Positions 35,092 to 44,299 of a stretch of DNA of 64,000 bases are shown here, piece by piece. Numbering within the stretch: position 1 is the first letter of the stretch; each line of letters begins with the position of its first letter. This stretch comes from Propionivibrio sp. (GTDB taxonomy: Bacteria; Pseudomonadota; Gammaproteobacteria; Burkholderiales; Rhodocyclaceae): the NCBI RefSeq assembly GCF_016790145.1, contig NZ_JAEUOI010000047.1:1-64000 (forward strand), read 5' to 3'. Position numbers and translations under genes: made by a program. Below the pieces are notes generated by a model. It saw only the letters and a list, made by a program, of their open reading frames with translations. It did not search any database and had not been told where the DNA came from.

Positions 35092-36392
35092 TTGAAGGTC
35101 ACCCTTTCCGGTACAGGTTTGCACTTGTCAATCTTCGAGTACCAGGGCATCAGCAGGAAGAAGCCAAAATAGATGAGGCTGCAAATCTGCGAGACGATCT
35201 GACCCAGGGGGAACGGTGGCAGCGTACCCAGGTAACCGAGTATCAGGAAAGAAATGACAAACGCCGTCAGGAAAGTCTTGTAGATCGGGCCACGGTAACG
35301 GATTGACTTGACCGGAGCCCGGTCAAGCCAGGGCAGGAAGGCAATAATCACTACCGAAGCACCCATCGCCACGACTCCCCAGAACTTCGCATCCAGCCCG
35401 AACAGCGGCCACACCATGGAGCGCAGGATCGAGTAAGACGGCGTGAAATACCACACCGGCGCGATGTGCAGCGGGGTCTTCAGCGGATCGGCCGGGAAGA
35501 AATTATTGTACTCAAGGAAGTAGCCGCCGCCTTCGGGAGCGAAGAAGACGATGACCGAGAAGACAATCAGGAAAACGACGACGCCGACAATGTCCTTCAC
35601 CGAGTAGTAGGGGTGGAACGGAATGCCGTCGAGCGGAATACCTTTGGCATCGAGATTCTGCTTGATCTCGATCCCGTCCGGATTGTTCGAACCGACTTCA
35701 TGCAGCGCCAGGATATGCGCTGCAACCAGGCCAAGTATGACGAGCGGCAGAGCGATGACATGGAAGGAGAAGAAACGGTTCAGCGTCGCATCACCGATCA
35801 CGAAATCGCCTCGAATCCAGATCGAGAGCGGCTCGCCGATCAGCGGGATGGCCGAGAACAGATTCACGATGACCTGGGCGCCCCAGAACGACATCTGTCC
35901 CCAGGGCAACAGGTAGCCCATGAACGATGTAGCCATAAGGCACAGGAAGATCATCGCGCCGAAAACCCAGATCAGTTCACGCGGCTTGCGGTAGGAACCG
36001 TATAACAAACCACGGAACATGTGCAGATAGACGACGACAAAGAAGGCTGAAGCCCCGGTTGAATGCATGTAGCGAATCAACCACCCCCACTGCACGTCGC
36101 GCATGATGTATTCGACACTGGCAAACGCCACCGGAATTCCGTCGGCGTTGAGCGACGCATCGGGTTTGTAGAACATCACCAGGAAAATCCCGGTAACGAT
36201 CTGGATTACCAGTACCAGCATCGCCAGACCGCCGAAGAAGTACCAGAAGTTGAAGTTCTTCGGTGCGTAATACTCCGAAAGATGGCCACGCCACATCGAG
36301 GTCGCCGGGAAGCGCGCGTCAACCCATTCGAGCAGGTTACCCTGCAGGGAACCGTCGGACTTGTACTTTTCGTAGTTGGTGTTTGAAGCCAT
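35088..36392 (-). CDS. petB: cytochrome b of the bc1 complex
   Basis: A 434-aa membrane protein of the proteobacterial length, with eight helices. The heme ligands are in RYMHSTGASAFFVVVYLHMFRG and FSFHVIALPLVILGLVAAHILALH. The Qo-site P-E-G-G replaces the usual P-E-W in FFAPEGGGYFLEYNNFFPADPLKT. It oxidises ubiquinol and moves electrons between the two hemes. It follows petA by 3 bp and overlaps petC by 4 nt. Confidence 0.95.
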   Translation of the reverse strand: MASNTNYEKYKSDGSLQGNLLEWVDARFPATSMWRGHLSEYYAPKNFNFWYFFGGLAMLVLVIQIVTGIFLVMFYKPDASLNADGIPVAFASVEYIMRDVQWGWLIRYMHSTGASAFFVVVYLHMFRGLLYGSYRKPRELIWVFGAMIFLCLMATSFMGYLLPWGQMSFWGAQVIVNLFSAIPLIGEPLSIWIRGDFVIGDATLNRFFSFHVIALPLVILGLVAAHILALHEVGSNNPDGIEIKQNLDAKGIPLDGIPFHPYYSVKDIVGVVVFLIVFSVIVFFAPEGGGYFLEYNNFFPADPLKTPLHIAPVWYFTPSYSILRSMVWPLFGLDAKFWGVVAMGASVVIIAFLPWLDRAPVKSIRYRGPIYKTFLTAFVISFLILGYLGTLPPFPLGQIVSQICSLIYFGFFLLMPWYSKIDKCKPVPERVTFK

Positions 36393-36395
36393 GGC

Positions 36396-36992
36396 TTACG
36401 CCCCCTTCTTGTCTTCGCCGATCAGGATACGCGTATCGGTGAGATACGTATGCGGCGGCACTATAAGGTTGCTCGGAGCCGGCATGCTCTTGAAAACACG
36501 ACCGGCAAAGTCAAACGTTGAACCGTGACAGGGGCACAAAAAGCCGCCGAGCCAGTCAGCCGCCATGCCGTCAGCAGGGCCATGCTGAAACTTGGAACTT
36601 GGCGAGCAGCCGAGGTGCGTGCAGATACCAACAGCGACCAGAACATTCGGCTTGATCGAGCGCGTCTCGTTTTTGCAATTAGCGGGCTGATGATCGACTT
36701 CAGACTTGGGATCGGCCAATACGCCATCAAGTTTGGGCAAGGTGTCGAGCATCTCCTGATTCCGGTTGAACACCCATACCGGCTTGCCGCGCCACTCGAC
36801 AGTGATCATCTGACCGGGACCGACGCTGCCGATATCGACCTCGACCGGCGCGCCTGCCGCTTTGGCTCGTTCGGACGGCAGCATGCTGGAGAGAAAGGGC
36901 ACCATTGCGACGACCGCCCCTGCTCCGCCGACAGCCGCAGTAGCGATAATCAACCGCCGTCTGCCGCAATCCATTTTGCTTTCTGTACTCAT
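36396..36992 (-). CDS. petA: ubiquinol-cytochrome c reductase iron-sulfur (Rieske) subunit
   Basis: A 198-aa protein read from the ATG at 36992, with GAGGG upstream; a longer frame to 37034 is unlikely. RRRLIIATAAVGGAGAVVA is a twin-arginine-type membrane anchor. The Rieske 2Fe-2S ligands are C-T-H-L-G-C (124-129) and C-P-C-H-G-S (153-158). It takes electrons from ubiquinol at the Qo site. First gene of the petABC operon. Confidence 0.96.
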   Translation of the reverse strand: MSTESKMDCGRRRLIIATAAVGGAGAVVAMVPFLSSMLPSERAKAAGAPVEVDIGSVGPGQMITVEWRGKPVWVFNRNQEMLDTLPKLDGVLADPKSEVDHQPANCKNETRSIKPNVLVAVGICTHLGCSPSSKFQHGPADGMAADWLGGFLCPCHGSTFDFAGRVFKSMPAPSNLIVPPHTYLTDTRILIGEDKKGA

Positions 36993-37090
36993 CGTGCTGA
37001 CCCTCAGAACGAAATAACCAATGATGAAAACCAAAGTTGCAAATTATACGCTAATTTTTTTCCGGATTGAAGGGGCAAAATGCCAAATAC

Positions 37091-37693
37091 CTATTCGGCC
37101 AGCGATCTTCGCTCGCGAACCGCCTGGGCCAGCGTTCCGGCATCGACATATTCCAGTTCACCGCCGACCGGAACGCCGCGCGCAATGCGCGAAACGCGAA
37201 TGCGTCGGCTTTTCAGCATTTCGGTCAGGTAATGCGCCGTGACTTCACCTTCATTGGTGAAATTGGTCGCCAGAATGACCTCCTGCACCACGCCATCACA
37301 GGCACGCGCCAGCAACTGATCGAGCTGCAATTCGCGCGGACCGATGCCATCGAGCGGCGAAACCCGCCCCATCAGGACGTAATACAGCCCGGAATAGGCA
37401 TGCGTCTGCTCCATCATGTTCATGTCGACCGGCGTTTCGACAACGCACAGCAAACTGGTGTCGCGCTTGCCTGACTGGCAACGCTCGCAGATCTCGGCTT
37501 CGGTAAATGTGTTGCAGCGCTGACAGTGGCGCAGCGCAGCGAGCGCAAGCTGCAAGGCGTCGGCCAGGTGCCGGGCACCGGGGCGGTCATGCTGCATGAG
37601 GTAGTAAGCCATACGCTGAGCCGACTTCGGGCCGATCCCCGGTAGACAGCGCAGCGCCTCGATCAGGGATTCGAGGCTCGACGGCGTGGACAT
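37091..37693 (-). CDS. recR: recombination protein RecR
   Basis: A 200-aa protein. The N-terminal helix-hairpin-helix ([17 protein letters not shown]), the four-Cys zinc finger ([16 protein letters not shown]) and the Toprim domain ([30 protein letters not shown]) are in order. With RecO/RecF it loads RecA at gapped DNA. Its ATG overlaps the stop of the ebfC gene (TGATG), giving the classic dnaX-ybaB-recR operon. A TTG one codon upstream is possible. Confidence 0.96.
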   Translation of the reverse strand: MSTPSSLESLIEALRCLPGIGPKSAQRMAYYLMQHDRPGARHLADALQLALAALRHCQRCNTFTEAEICERCQSGKRDTSLLCVVETPVDMNMMEQTHAYSGLYYVLMGRVSPLDGIGPRELQLDQLLARACDGVVQEVILATNFTNEGEVTAHYLTEMLKSRRIRVSRIARGVPVGGELEYVDAGTLAQAVRERRSLAE

Positions 37694-38016
37694 CAAAAAG
37701 GCAACTTCATCCCGGGCGGCAGATTCAGTCCGGCGGTGAAGCCGGACATGCGTTCCTGGGAGACCTGCTCAACCCGGCGCATGGCGTCGTTCAAGGCGGC
37801 CGCTACCAGATCCTCGAGCATCTCCCGGTCATCCATCACCGACGCATCAATCGAGACGCGACGCACTTCGTGGCTACAGGTCATCTTCACCTTGACCATC
37901 CCGGCACCGGCCTCGCCCTCGACTTCAAGCTTGGCGAGGTCTTCTTGCGCCTTCTTCATGTTTTCCTGCATTTGCTGGGCCTGTTTCATCAGACCGGCGA
38001 TTCCGCCTTTCATCAT
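37693..38016 (-). CDS. ebfC: YbaB/EbfC family nucleoid-associated protein
   Basis: A 107-aa protein: [42 protein letters not shown] is typical of YbaB/EbfC. It forms a tweezer-like dimer that binds DNA. It stands between dnaX (19 bp) and recR, to which it is coupled. Confidence 0.95.
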   Translation of the reverse strand: MMKGGIAGLMKQAQQMQENMKKAQEDLAKLEVEGEAGAGMVKVKMTCSHEVRRVSIDASVMDDREMLEDLVAAALNDAMRRVEQVSQERMSGFTAGLNLPPGMKLPF

Positions 38017-38035
38017 CTTGCTTACCTCGAAAAAA

Positions 38036-39724
38036 TTAAACGGGTTTTATGGAAGATTCAATCAGTGTCGCGTCAAACAGATCGATGACTTCGCGCACGA
38101 AGTCGTCCTGCTCGACGGCCGCCACTGCACGATCCTGCCGCTCGTTGCGCTGACGCTGGGCAAGCGCGGCGGGTGTATCGCCGGCCACCTCCTCGAGTTC
38201 GATCAACAACTGCAGGGGACGAGCGAAATACGCCGTGAGCGCCTGCTGCAACTTGTCCTGTGCGGGTTTCATCTGCAAATGACGATGTATCGGCGACAGG
38301 CCAAGGACAATCTGCGCCCCGTCGATGCGGCGCAACTCGCAGTGCTGCCCGAGTTCCCGTGCCATTCCGCCCAGTTTGAGTGCGGCCAGAATAGCGTGCC
38401 AGTTGCCGTCCTCCGTAGTCGTTTCAAGCGATGAACTTGTAACAAGTTCGCCGGCCACCGCCGCCAGGGGCATTTCCGCTGGCCCGGGTGAGTGCGGCGC
38501 GGAATCAAACGCCGGCGCACTGCTCGCCGGCGTACTCGCCGGTGTAGTATTCTTTTGCCCCGGCTCCATCGCGGTCAAGCGCGCCGGGCGCTCCACCGCC
38601 GCGCACAAAACCGGGCCTGGCCTGGCCGCAGCGCCGGCCAGCGCCGGACGGAAAGCATGAAGACGCAACAGCGTCATGACAAAACCGGCCTGATCGTCGG
38701 GGGCCAGGGGCAGTTCCTTGCGGCCATGTACGGCGATCTGATAGGCCAGTTGAACGAACTCGGGATCGAGCCGCGCCGCCATCTCCAGAATACGCGCCCG
38801 TTCGGGCAGATCGTCAGCAAGCGCCAGAGGCGCCAGTTGAGCCACTTGCAGCCGGGTGAGCAGGCTGGCCAGTTCCTGCAGGGCCAGATCGAACGACAGG
38901 CTGCGCATGACCATGGTATCGGCCACTTGCAGCATGCCGGCCGCATTGCCGGCGAGCAGCGCATCAAGAATTGAAAACAGGTAATCCAGATCGACCGTAC
39001 CGAGCATTTCGCGCACCTGCGCTTCCTCGACCTTGCCGGCGCCGTGGGCAATCGCCTGGTCGAGCAGCGAGAGGGCATCACGCATGCTGCCGCTGGCCGA
39101 ACGCGCGAGCAGGTGCAGTGCAGCAGGTTCGGCGCTGATCGCTTCGACGCCGAGAATATGCTTCAGATGTGCGGCGATCAGTTGCGGCGTCATCTGTTTG
39201 AGGTTGAACTGCAGGCAACGCGACAGCACGGTAACCGGGATTTTCTGCGGGTCGGTCGTGGCCAGGATGAACTTCACGTGTTCCGGCGGCTCTTCCAGCG
39301 TTTTGAGCATGGCGTTGAATGCAGAATTCGAGAGCATGTGCACTTCGTCAATCACGTAAACCTTGAAACGGCCACGCGTCGGCGCATAGACCGCGTTTTC
39401 GAGAAGCTGGCGCATCTCATCGACCTTGGTATTGGTCGCCGCATCGACTTCGAGCAGATCGACAAAGCGGCCCGAATCGATTTCGCTGCACGCCGAACAG
39501 ACGCCGCACGGGGTCGCCGTGATACCCGTCTCGCAGTTGAACGATTTGGCCAGGATTCTGGCCAGCGTGGTTTTCCCGACACCGCGCGTGCCAGTGAACA
39601 GATACGCATGATGCAGGCGCTTTTCGCTCAGGGCATGGGTCAAGGCCCGAACAACGTGTTCCTGCCCGACCAGGCTGTCAAAGGATTTGGGGCGCCACTT
39701 GCGCGCCAGCACTTGATAAGACAT
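38036..39724 (-). CDS. dnaX: DNA polymerase III subunit gamma/tau
   Basis: A 562-aa clamp-loader subunit. [14 protein letters not shown] (about 45-58) is the P-loop; the zinc site follows (C at about 64, 73, 76 and 79), then [22 protein letters not shown] (Walker B and sensor). Domain III and a C-terminal tau region contact DnaB and the alpha subunit. No obvious A-rich slippage sequence was noticed, so whether a short gamma form is made is uncertain. First gene of dnaX-ebfC-recR. Confidence 0.95.
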   Translation of the reverse strand: MSYQVLARKWRPKSFDSLVGQEHVVRALTHALSEKRLHHAYLFTGTRGVGKTTLARILAKSFNCETGITATPCGVCSACSEIDSGRFVDLLEVDAATNTKVDEMRQLLENAVYAPTRGRFKVYVIDEVHMLSNSAFNAMLKTLEEPPEHVKFILATTDPQKIPVTVLSRCLQFNLKQMTPQLIAAHLKHILGVEAISAEPAALHLLARSASGSMRDALSLLDQAIAHGAGKVEEAQVREMLGTVDLDYLFSILDALLAGNAAGMLQVADTMVMRSLSFDLALQELASLLTRLQVAQLAPLALADDLPERARILEMAARLDPEFVQLAYQIAVHGRKELPLAPDDQAGFVMTLLRLHAFRPALAGAAARPGPVLCAAVERPARLTAMEPGQKNTTPASTPASSAPAFDSAPHSPGPAEMPLAAVAGELVTSSSLETTTEDGNWHAILAALKLGGMARELGQHCELRRIDGAQIVLGLSPIHRHLQMKPAQDKLQQALTAYFARPLQLLIELEEVAGDTPAALAQRQRNERQDRAVAAVEQDDFVREVIDLFDATLIESSIKPV

Positions 39725-39859
39725 AGACGGATTTTACTCTGGATTGCGGATCAGGACAGCGAAGCCGGTTGCGGGTCGTTTTAAAAGGCATGGAACAATC
39801 TTGACCAGCCAGCCACCATGAACACAAACTTTCACCAATAAAACAGTGAGTAGAAAAAG

Positions 39860-39930
39860 CTTAGTTAGCCCGGCGGCTTTGCGCGTCCTCTGCTCGTCTG
39901 ACAACAAGCGACACTATCTTTTGCCGATGC
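39860..39930 (-). ncRNA. possible degenerate c-di-GMP-I (GEMM)-like riboswitch motif
   Basis: On the minus strand, GGCAAAAG is followed by a stem-loop (GCTTGT/ACGAGC), then GGACGCGCAAAGCC and GGGCTAA. GEMM aptamers have GCAAA, a helix, GACGCAAAGCC and then CTAA in this order. The match has a two-base insertion, and the second helix after CTAA is not evident. It lies 140-200 bp upstream of dnaX in a 280-bp gap. Could be chance or a decayed copy. Confidence 0.25.
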
Positions 39931-40003
39931 CAGCTCAGGCCCCGAGGGAAATCCTCCTGAGGGACGCCTCTGCACTGCGGGTTTTCGTATTGTTCATCCG
40001 CTC

Positions 40004-41128
40004 TCATAAGCGAAGGTCGCGTGTCGCCTGGCGGTGCATCAGGGCCTTGGCAAAAACATGCCGCGCCCGCAAACGCGGGTCGGTCACGACTTCGCCGACC
40101 GTTTCACCGAGCACCATCACGATGCCCAGCAGCGGCAACACCAGCATCAGGCCGGCCACGCCGGCCACCGCCCCGCCGACGAAAATCATCACCACCGTGA
40201 GCAGCGGATGCAACTTCAGACTGCGCCCGATCGTCATCGGCATGAAAAAGAAATCATCGAGCAGGCGCACCCAGATGAACAGGCCGATGGCCGCGTAAGC
40301 CATCGCCGGATCGCCGGGGAAATCGGTGGCCGCCACCAGAACAACCAGCAGACAACCCAGAATCGAGCCGATATACGGCACCCAGGCCAGGATCGCGGTG
40401 AGCAGGCCGAGCCCGAAGGGCGCCGACACACCGATCATCAAGAGTCCGAAACCCAGACACAGCGCATCAAGCAGGGTCAGCTTGATCAAGCCCTGAAAAT
40501 AGAGCCGGGCCGTGTGGTCGACCTGATCGAGCAGATACAGCGTACGTTCGAAAAAAGCATTCGGCACGGCACGGCTGAGAAACATCTTGAAGCGCCAGCC
40601 GTCGCGCAGGAAGAAATACGCCAGAAACGGCGCCAGCAGCAGCGAGGGCAGCCAGGCCGCGGCCGTCAGTGCCGCTGCCGTCAGATAGGTGCCGGCGAAC
40701 TTCTCGCCCAACTCGCTGATCTGCTGCGTCAACTGATCGCTCAGATGCGCCTTGGCAGCAAAGGTGTAGTTGCGCTCGGCCCAGGCCAGCGTTTCGGCGA
40801 TGAAACGCAACCCCCCCTCGATGTAAAGTGCGGCAGAATCCTGCCACGAAACAAGGTGCGAACTGATCCACGGAAAGGCCAGCATGATGACGAGACTGGC
40901 TACGACAAAGGCGCCGCCGCTGACCACGGCCGCCGAGGCATCGCGCGACATGCCGCCCAGCACCAGTCGCCGCTGCAGGGGGAAAAGCAGGTAATAGCCA
41001 ATCAGGGCCAGCAGGAAGGGCACCACCAGCCAGAGAATCTTCTGGAACAGAAAAAGCAGCAGGCAGGTCGTCACGACGATAGCCAGCCAGACCAGCGGCC
41101 CCGATCGATAACGCTCCCTTTTCGTCAC
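40004..41128 (-). CDS. AI-2E family (PerM-type) transporter
   Basis: A 374-aa protein with about seven or eight helices, three of them at the N-terminus and a hydrophobic cluster from 200 on. LAPFLAYFFLRDGWRFK and the C-terminal PLLTVVMIFVGGAVAGVAGLMLVLPLLGI are characteristic of the AI-2 exporter/PerM family (UPF0118). Members export small molecules or run Na+(Li+)/H+ antiport; the substrate here is unknown. It overlaps the cNMP-binding gene by 4 nt, so the two are co-transcribed. Confidence 0.88.
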   Translation of the reverse strand: MTKRERYRSGPLVWLAIVVTTCLLLFLFQKILWLVVPFLLALIGYYLLFPLQRRLVLGGMSRDASAAVVSGGAFVVASLVIMLAFPWISSHLVSWQDSAALYIEGGLRFIAETLAWAERNYTFAAKAHLSDQLTQQISELGEKFAGTYLTAAALTAAAWLPSLLLAPFLAYFFLRDGWRFKMFLSRAVPNAFFERTLYLLDQVDHTARLYFQGLIKLTLLDALCLGFGLLMIGVSAPFGLGLLTAILAWVPYIGSILGCLLVVLVAATDFPGDPAMAYAAIGLFIWVRLLDDFFFMPMTIGRSLKLHPLLTVVMIFVGGAVAGVAGLMLVLPLLGIVMVLGETVGEVVTDPRLRARHVFAKALMHRQATRDLRL

Positions 41129-41592
41129 GAGTGTTGTCCGCCGTGTACCGCGCCGCGCAAGCGCACACCAAGGTGACGAGCCAGTTGCAGGGCGATTTTC
41201 GAGGCGATCAGTGCATGCGAATGCATCAGGTTAAGGAAGTCGCCACGGAAAAAAACCGCCAGCGTGCAATTTTCGCCGGCACGCGCCTGCGCCGAGCGCG
41301 GTGCATCGTCAAGCAGGGCCAGTTCACCGAAAAAATTGCCGCGCTCAAGCGTGGCAATCGGGTTATCCGTCTGACCCTGACGGCAGATCAGTACCTGGCC
41401 CGAGCGGATGAAATAAATGGCCTGCCCTTCCTCGCCCTCGTCGAAGATCACCTCGTTCTTCAGGTAACTGCGCTCGTGCATGAAACCGTCGACGATTTTC
41501 ATCTCGCGCCGATTCAGGTCGACGAACAGCGATAATTTCTCCAGCTCCTGGAGGCCTTGTTCAGGCTTGTGCTTGCCAAAAATACTCAGCAT
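41125..41592 (-). CDS. cyclic-nucleotide-binding domain protein
   Basis: A 155-aa protein consisting of one cNMP-binding beta-roll: EVIFDEGEEGQAIYFIRSGQVLI and GNFFGELALLDDAPRSAQARA (phosphate-binding cassette with Gly-Glu and Arg) followed by a helix. There is no helix-turn-helix, so it is a regulatory module rather than a Crp-type regulator. Translational coupling to the PerM-like transporter suggests it could gate or monitor that protein. Confidence 0.85.
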   Translation of the reverse strand: MLSIFGKHKPEQGLQELEKLSLFVDLNRREMKIVDGFMHERSYLKNEVIFDEGEEGQAIYFIRSGQVLICRQGQTDNPIATLERGNFFGELALLDDAPRSAQARAGENCTLAVFFRGDFLNLMHSHALIASKIALQLARHLGVRLRGAVHGGQHS

Positions 41593-41698
41593 CGTGGATG
41601 GCCTGTACTCATGAAAAATCCTGATTAGCCATGAAGCTCTGACGGCCGGTGCATGCTCCGGCTCTTTTCCGTCCGTGGCCCGAGGCCAGGCTTCGCGC

Positions 41699-41770
41699 TC
41701 ATTCCGGCGAAAGCCAGAATCCAGAGATATCCAGCCGTGCTTTCTGGATTCCGGCTTTCGCCGGAATGAC
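41699..41770. repeat. dispersed inverted-repeat element (REP-like), copy 1
   Basis: Two arms of about 26 bp, starting CATTCCGGCGAAAGCC and ending GGCTTTCGCCGGAATGAC, flank a 19-bp centre and can form a long hairpin. A related copy lies at 47072-47139. Such CCGGCTTTCGCCGGAATGAC palindromes are a known class of intergenic repeat in many proteobacteria. Confidence 0.75.
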
Positions 41771-41864
41771 GAGTTAACTTAGCTTAGTAGCAAGTCAGGT
41801 TAAAGGTTAAAGTGCCGATAAATCCGCTCCCGCATGATTCTAAAGCAAAGTGCATGACAAGACC

Positions 41865-43196
41865 ATGAGCACGAACAACGCCACGCCGCCGGCCGCACCG
41901 TCCTTCGCTCAGGCGCTCGCTTACTGGCTATGGCTCGGCTGCATCAGCTTCGGCGGCCCGGCCGGGCAGATCTCGATCATGCACCAGGATCTGGTCGAGA
42001 GAAAGCGCTGGATATCCGAACGCCGCTTTCTGCACGCGCTCAACTACTGCATGCTCCTGCCCGGCCCGGAAGCGCAGCAACTGGCCACCTATCTCGGCTG
42101 GCTTCTGCACGGCAAATGGGGCGGGCTTGCCGCCGGCAGCCTGTTCGTCCTGCCCTCGCTGCTGCTGCTGATCGCACTGTCGTGGCTGTACATGGCCTTC
42201 GGCAACACCCCGGCGATTGCCGGGCTGCTATACGGCATCAAGCCGGCGGTCACCGCCATCGTCGCTTTCGCCGCCTGGCGCATCGGTCGACGGACGCTGC
42301 ACAGCCCCGGGCTGGCCGCAATCGCTGCGGCGGCATTTTGCGCCCTCTTCTTCTTCGCCCTGCCCTTTCCGGCGATCATTCTCGCCGCCGCGGCCTGCGG
42401 CTGGCTGGGTACTCGCCTGGCGCCGCAACACTTTGCCGCCATTTCGGCGCATGCTGCAACTACTCGGCTAAGTTACGGCGCGGCGCTGATCGACGACGGC
42501 ACGCCAACGCCACCCCATGCCCGCTACAGCAGCGGCAGTTTCCTGCGCACATTGATCATTGGTCTGGTTCTCTGGGGCGCTGCACTGGCGGCATTGAGCC
42601 TCGTCTTCGGCTGGGACGGCGTGCTGACGCGCATGGGCTGGTTCTTCACCAAGGCCGCGCTGCTCACCTTCGGCGGCGCCTACGCTGTCCTGCCGTATGT
42701 CTTTCAGGGCGCCGTTGAGCAGTTTGCGTGGCTGGACGCTAGGCAAATGATCGACGGCCTGGCACTCGGCGAAAGCACGCCGGGGCCGCTGATCATGGTC
42801 ACTGCCTTCGTCGGCTTCGTCGGCGCCTGGCAGCACCCGCCGTTCGGCGGCGAACACCTGCTTGCCGCCGGAGTGGCTGGCGCGCTGGTGGTCACCTTCT
42901 TCACCTTCCTGCCGTCCTTCGTCTTCATTTTTCTCGGCGCGCCGCTGATCGAGAGGACGCACGGCAATCTTCACCTGGCCGCTCCGCTGAACGGAATCAC
43001 CGCCGCCGTCGTCGGCGTCATCGCCAGTCTGGCGCTGTTTTTTGCCTGGCATGTGTACTGGCCGCAAGGCTGGCACGGCTCGTTTGAATGGCCAGCGCTG
43101 CTGATCGGCGTCGGTGCGCTGTTTGCGCTGTTCCGCTGGCCGACCCGGGTGATCCTGATCATCGCCGGGTCGGCCCTTGCCGGGCTGGCGGTGTGA
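41865..43196 (+). CDS. chrA: chromate efflux transporter ChrA
   Basis: A 443-aa two-domain (long-chain) CHR protein, read from the ATG at 41865; a GTG at 41850 is less likely. The first half has GCISFGGPAGQISIMHQDLV and the second AALLTFGGAYAVLPYVFQGAV, the duplicated ChrA signatures. About ten to twelve helices. It exports chromate by proton motive force; no chrB regulator is present. It lies in an accessory patch next to a toxin-antitoxin pair and repeats, so horizontal origin is possible. Confidence 0.92.
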   Translation: MSTNNATPPAAPSFAQALAYWLWLGCISFGGPAGQISIMHQDLVERKRWISERRFLHALNYCMLLPGPEAQQLATYLGWLLHGKWGGLAAGSLFVLPSLLLLIALSWLYMAFGNTPAIAGLLYGIKPAVTAIVAFAAWRIGRRTLHSPGLAAIAAAAFCALFFFALPFPAIILAAAACGWLGTRLAPQHFAAISAHAATTRLSYGAALIDDGTPTPPHARYSSGSFLRTLIIGLVLWGAALAALSLVFGWDGVLTRMGWFFTKAALLTFGGAYAVLPYVFQGAVEQFAWLDARQMIDGLALGESTPGPLIMVTAFVGFVGAWQHPPFGGEHLLAAGVAGALVVTFFTFLPSFVFIFLGAPLIERTHGNLHLAAPLNGITAAVVGVIASLALFFAWHVYWPQGWHGSFEWPALLIGVGALFALFRWPTRVILIIAGSALAGLAV

Positions 43197-43268
43197 ACAC
43201 GAGGCCGGTACGTAGCCCATGTTTGATGTTGAGCCCGGAGCGGGCAAGGCTCCGAGCCCAATGATTGA

Positions 43269-43649
43269 TCAGGCCTTCACTACCCCATCCAGGCCCAGCT
43301 TCAGTAGTCCGGCATCGCGCGTCAGCAGCGTCACTCTCTCATCCTGCGCCTGTGCGATGAGCAGTCGATCGAAGGGATCGGCGTGTGCGCAAGTCAAGTG
43401 GCGCACGGCTTCGATGTGGCGGGGCAGGATGGGCAACAGGACAAAGCCCTGTGCTTCGAATTGATCGCCGAGCGCTCCGGGCGGCAAAGGCAGTTTGCCG
43501 CTGGCATTTTTGAGCACCATCTCCCACACGCTGGCCGTGCTCACGATAATTTCCGACCTGGCGACCAGGGCTTGCGTGGCTTTGCCCAGACGTACGTCCG
43601 CCGTCATCCACCAATAGATCAGTTGGGTATCGAGCAGGTATCGCTTCAC
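43269..43649 (-). CDS. PIN-domain toxin (VapC-like)
   Basis: A 126-aa protein from the GTG at 43649; the longer frame overlaps the antitoxin and has no similarity. KRYLLDTQLIYWWM carries the first PIN acidic residue. SVWEMVLKNASGKL has the second (Glu), and HADPFDRLLIAQAQ and L-L-T-R-D-A-G-L give the remaining Asp residues of the RNase site. The start overlaps the antitoxin stop as GTGA. With the Phd-like partner it forms a type II toxin-antitoxin module that cleaves RNA when free. Confidence 0.87.
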   Translation of the reverse strand: MKRYLLDTQLIYWWMTADVRLGKATQALVARSEIIVSTASVWEMVLKNASGKLPLPPGALGDQFEAQGFVLLPILPRHIEAVRHLTCAHADPFDRLLIAQAQDERVTLLTRDAGLLKLGLDGVVKA

Positions 43650-43891
43650 GGAAATTCGCAGCCGGAGAGCGCATCGGCGATGGCGGCGTTGGTCGCGGGC
43701 GTATCCCAGTCCGCTTCGGCTTTGGGCAAACCCGACCAGGCACCGGGCTTGCGCGAAAAACCCTGCGCGCCGACCTTGACCAGCCGGACGACGGGAACGC
43801 CCTTGTTGGCGATCACCACATCCTCGCCGGCCAGCGCCGCCTGCACCAGTTTCGAGAGTTGATTCCTGGCTTCGAGCATATTGCATTGCAT
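43646..43891 (-). CDS. Phd/YefM-type antitoxin
   Basis: An 81-aa protein from the ATG at 43891, preceded by AGGAGGTC at an ideal distance. MQCNMLEARNQLSKLVQAALAGEDVVIANKGVPVVRLV is the DNA-binding Phd fold, and a flexible tail of about 40 residues should neutralise the PIN toxin. It overlaps the toxin start by 4 nt. The pair probably represses its own promoter just upstream. Confidence 0.87.
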   Translation of the reverse strand: MQCNMLEARNQLSKLVQAALAGEDVVIANKGVPVVRLVKVGAQGFSRKPGAWSGLPKAEADWDTPATNAAIADALSGCEFP

Positions 43892-44299
43892 GGTTGACCT
43901 CCTGAGGAATTTCACGTGTCGCCTACAGCTTAACTCTAATTAGCCAGGTTAGCCAACAAGATTGCTTGAACGCAGACAATGATCACCGAATACCAAGTCT
44001 CGAAAAGCCTTGCACCATTGTGAATTTAACTCACCTGAAGGGTGAATCGTCAATTACGGCGAACGCTCTGACGCTCTGTCCCGCCGTGAAATGCTTCGCG
44101 GCAGGTGCTGCGCGATTTCTTCGTGCTCTCAGTGTTAATACGGTGTTTCAGGATCGATCGCTCGACGCCTTGGCGCGGACTCAAGCCGGCTGGCGATTCG
44201 GTCATCAGTCCTGATCGGCAGATGCTCCAAACGCGCCATCGCGGGAAAAATAAAAACGCAAGCGGCTGCCGCCCCCTGCACCCCGGAAAGGGTCGAAGC
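43892..44299. other. gap without recognised gene, between antitoxin and PEP-CTERM gene
   Basis: About 400 bp. The first part (43892-43960) should hold the antitoxin promoter. No credible ORF, repeat or RNA structure was recognised in the rest. Confidence 0.4.

Noticed and set aside
38036..39724. Programmed frameshift in dnaX for the gamma subunit
   Set aside because: No A-rich slippery heptamer with a following stem was recognised.
39725..40003. Possible 4.5S (SRP) RNA near dnaX
   Set aside because: The conserved GGAAGGNAGCAGCC loop is absent.
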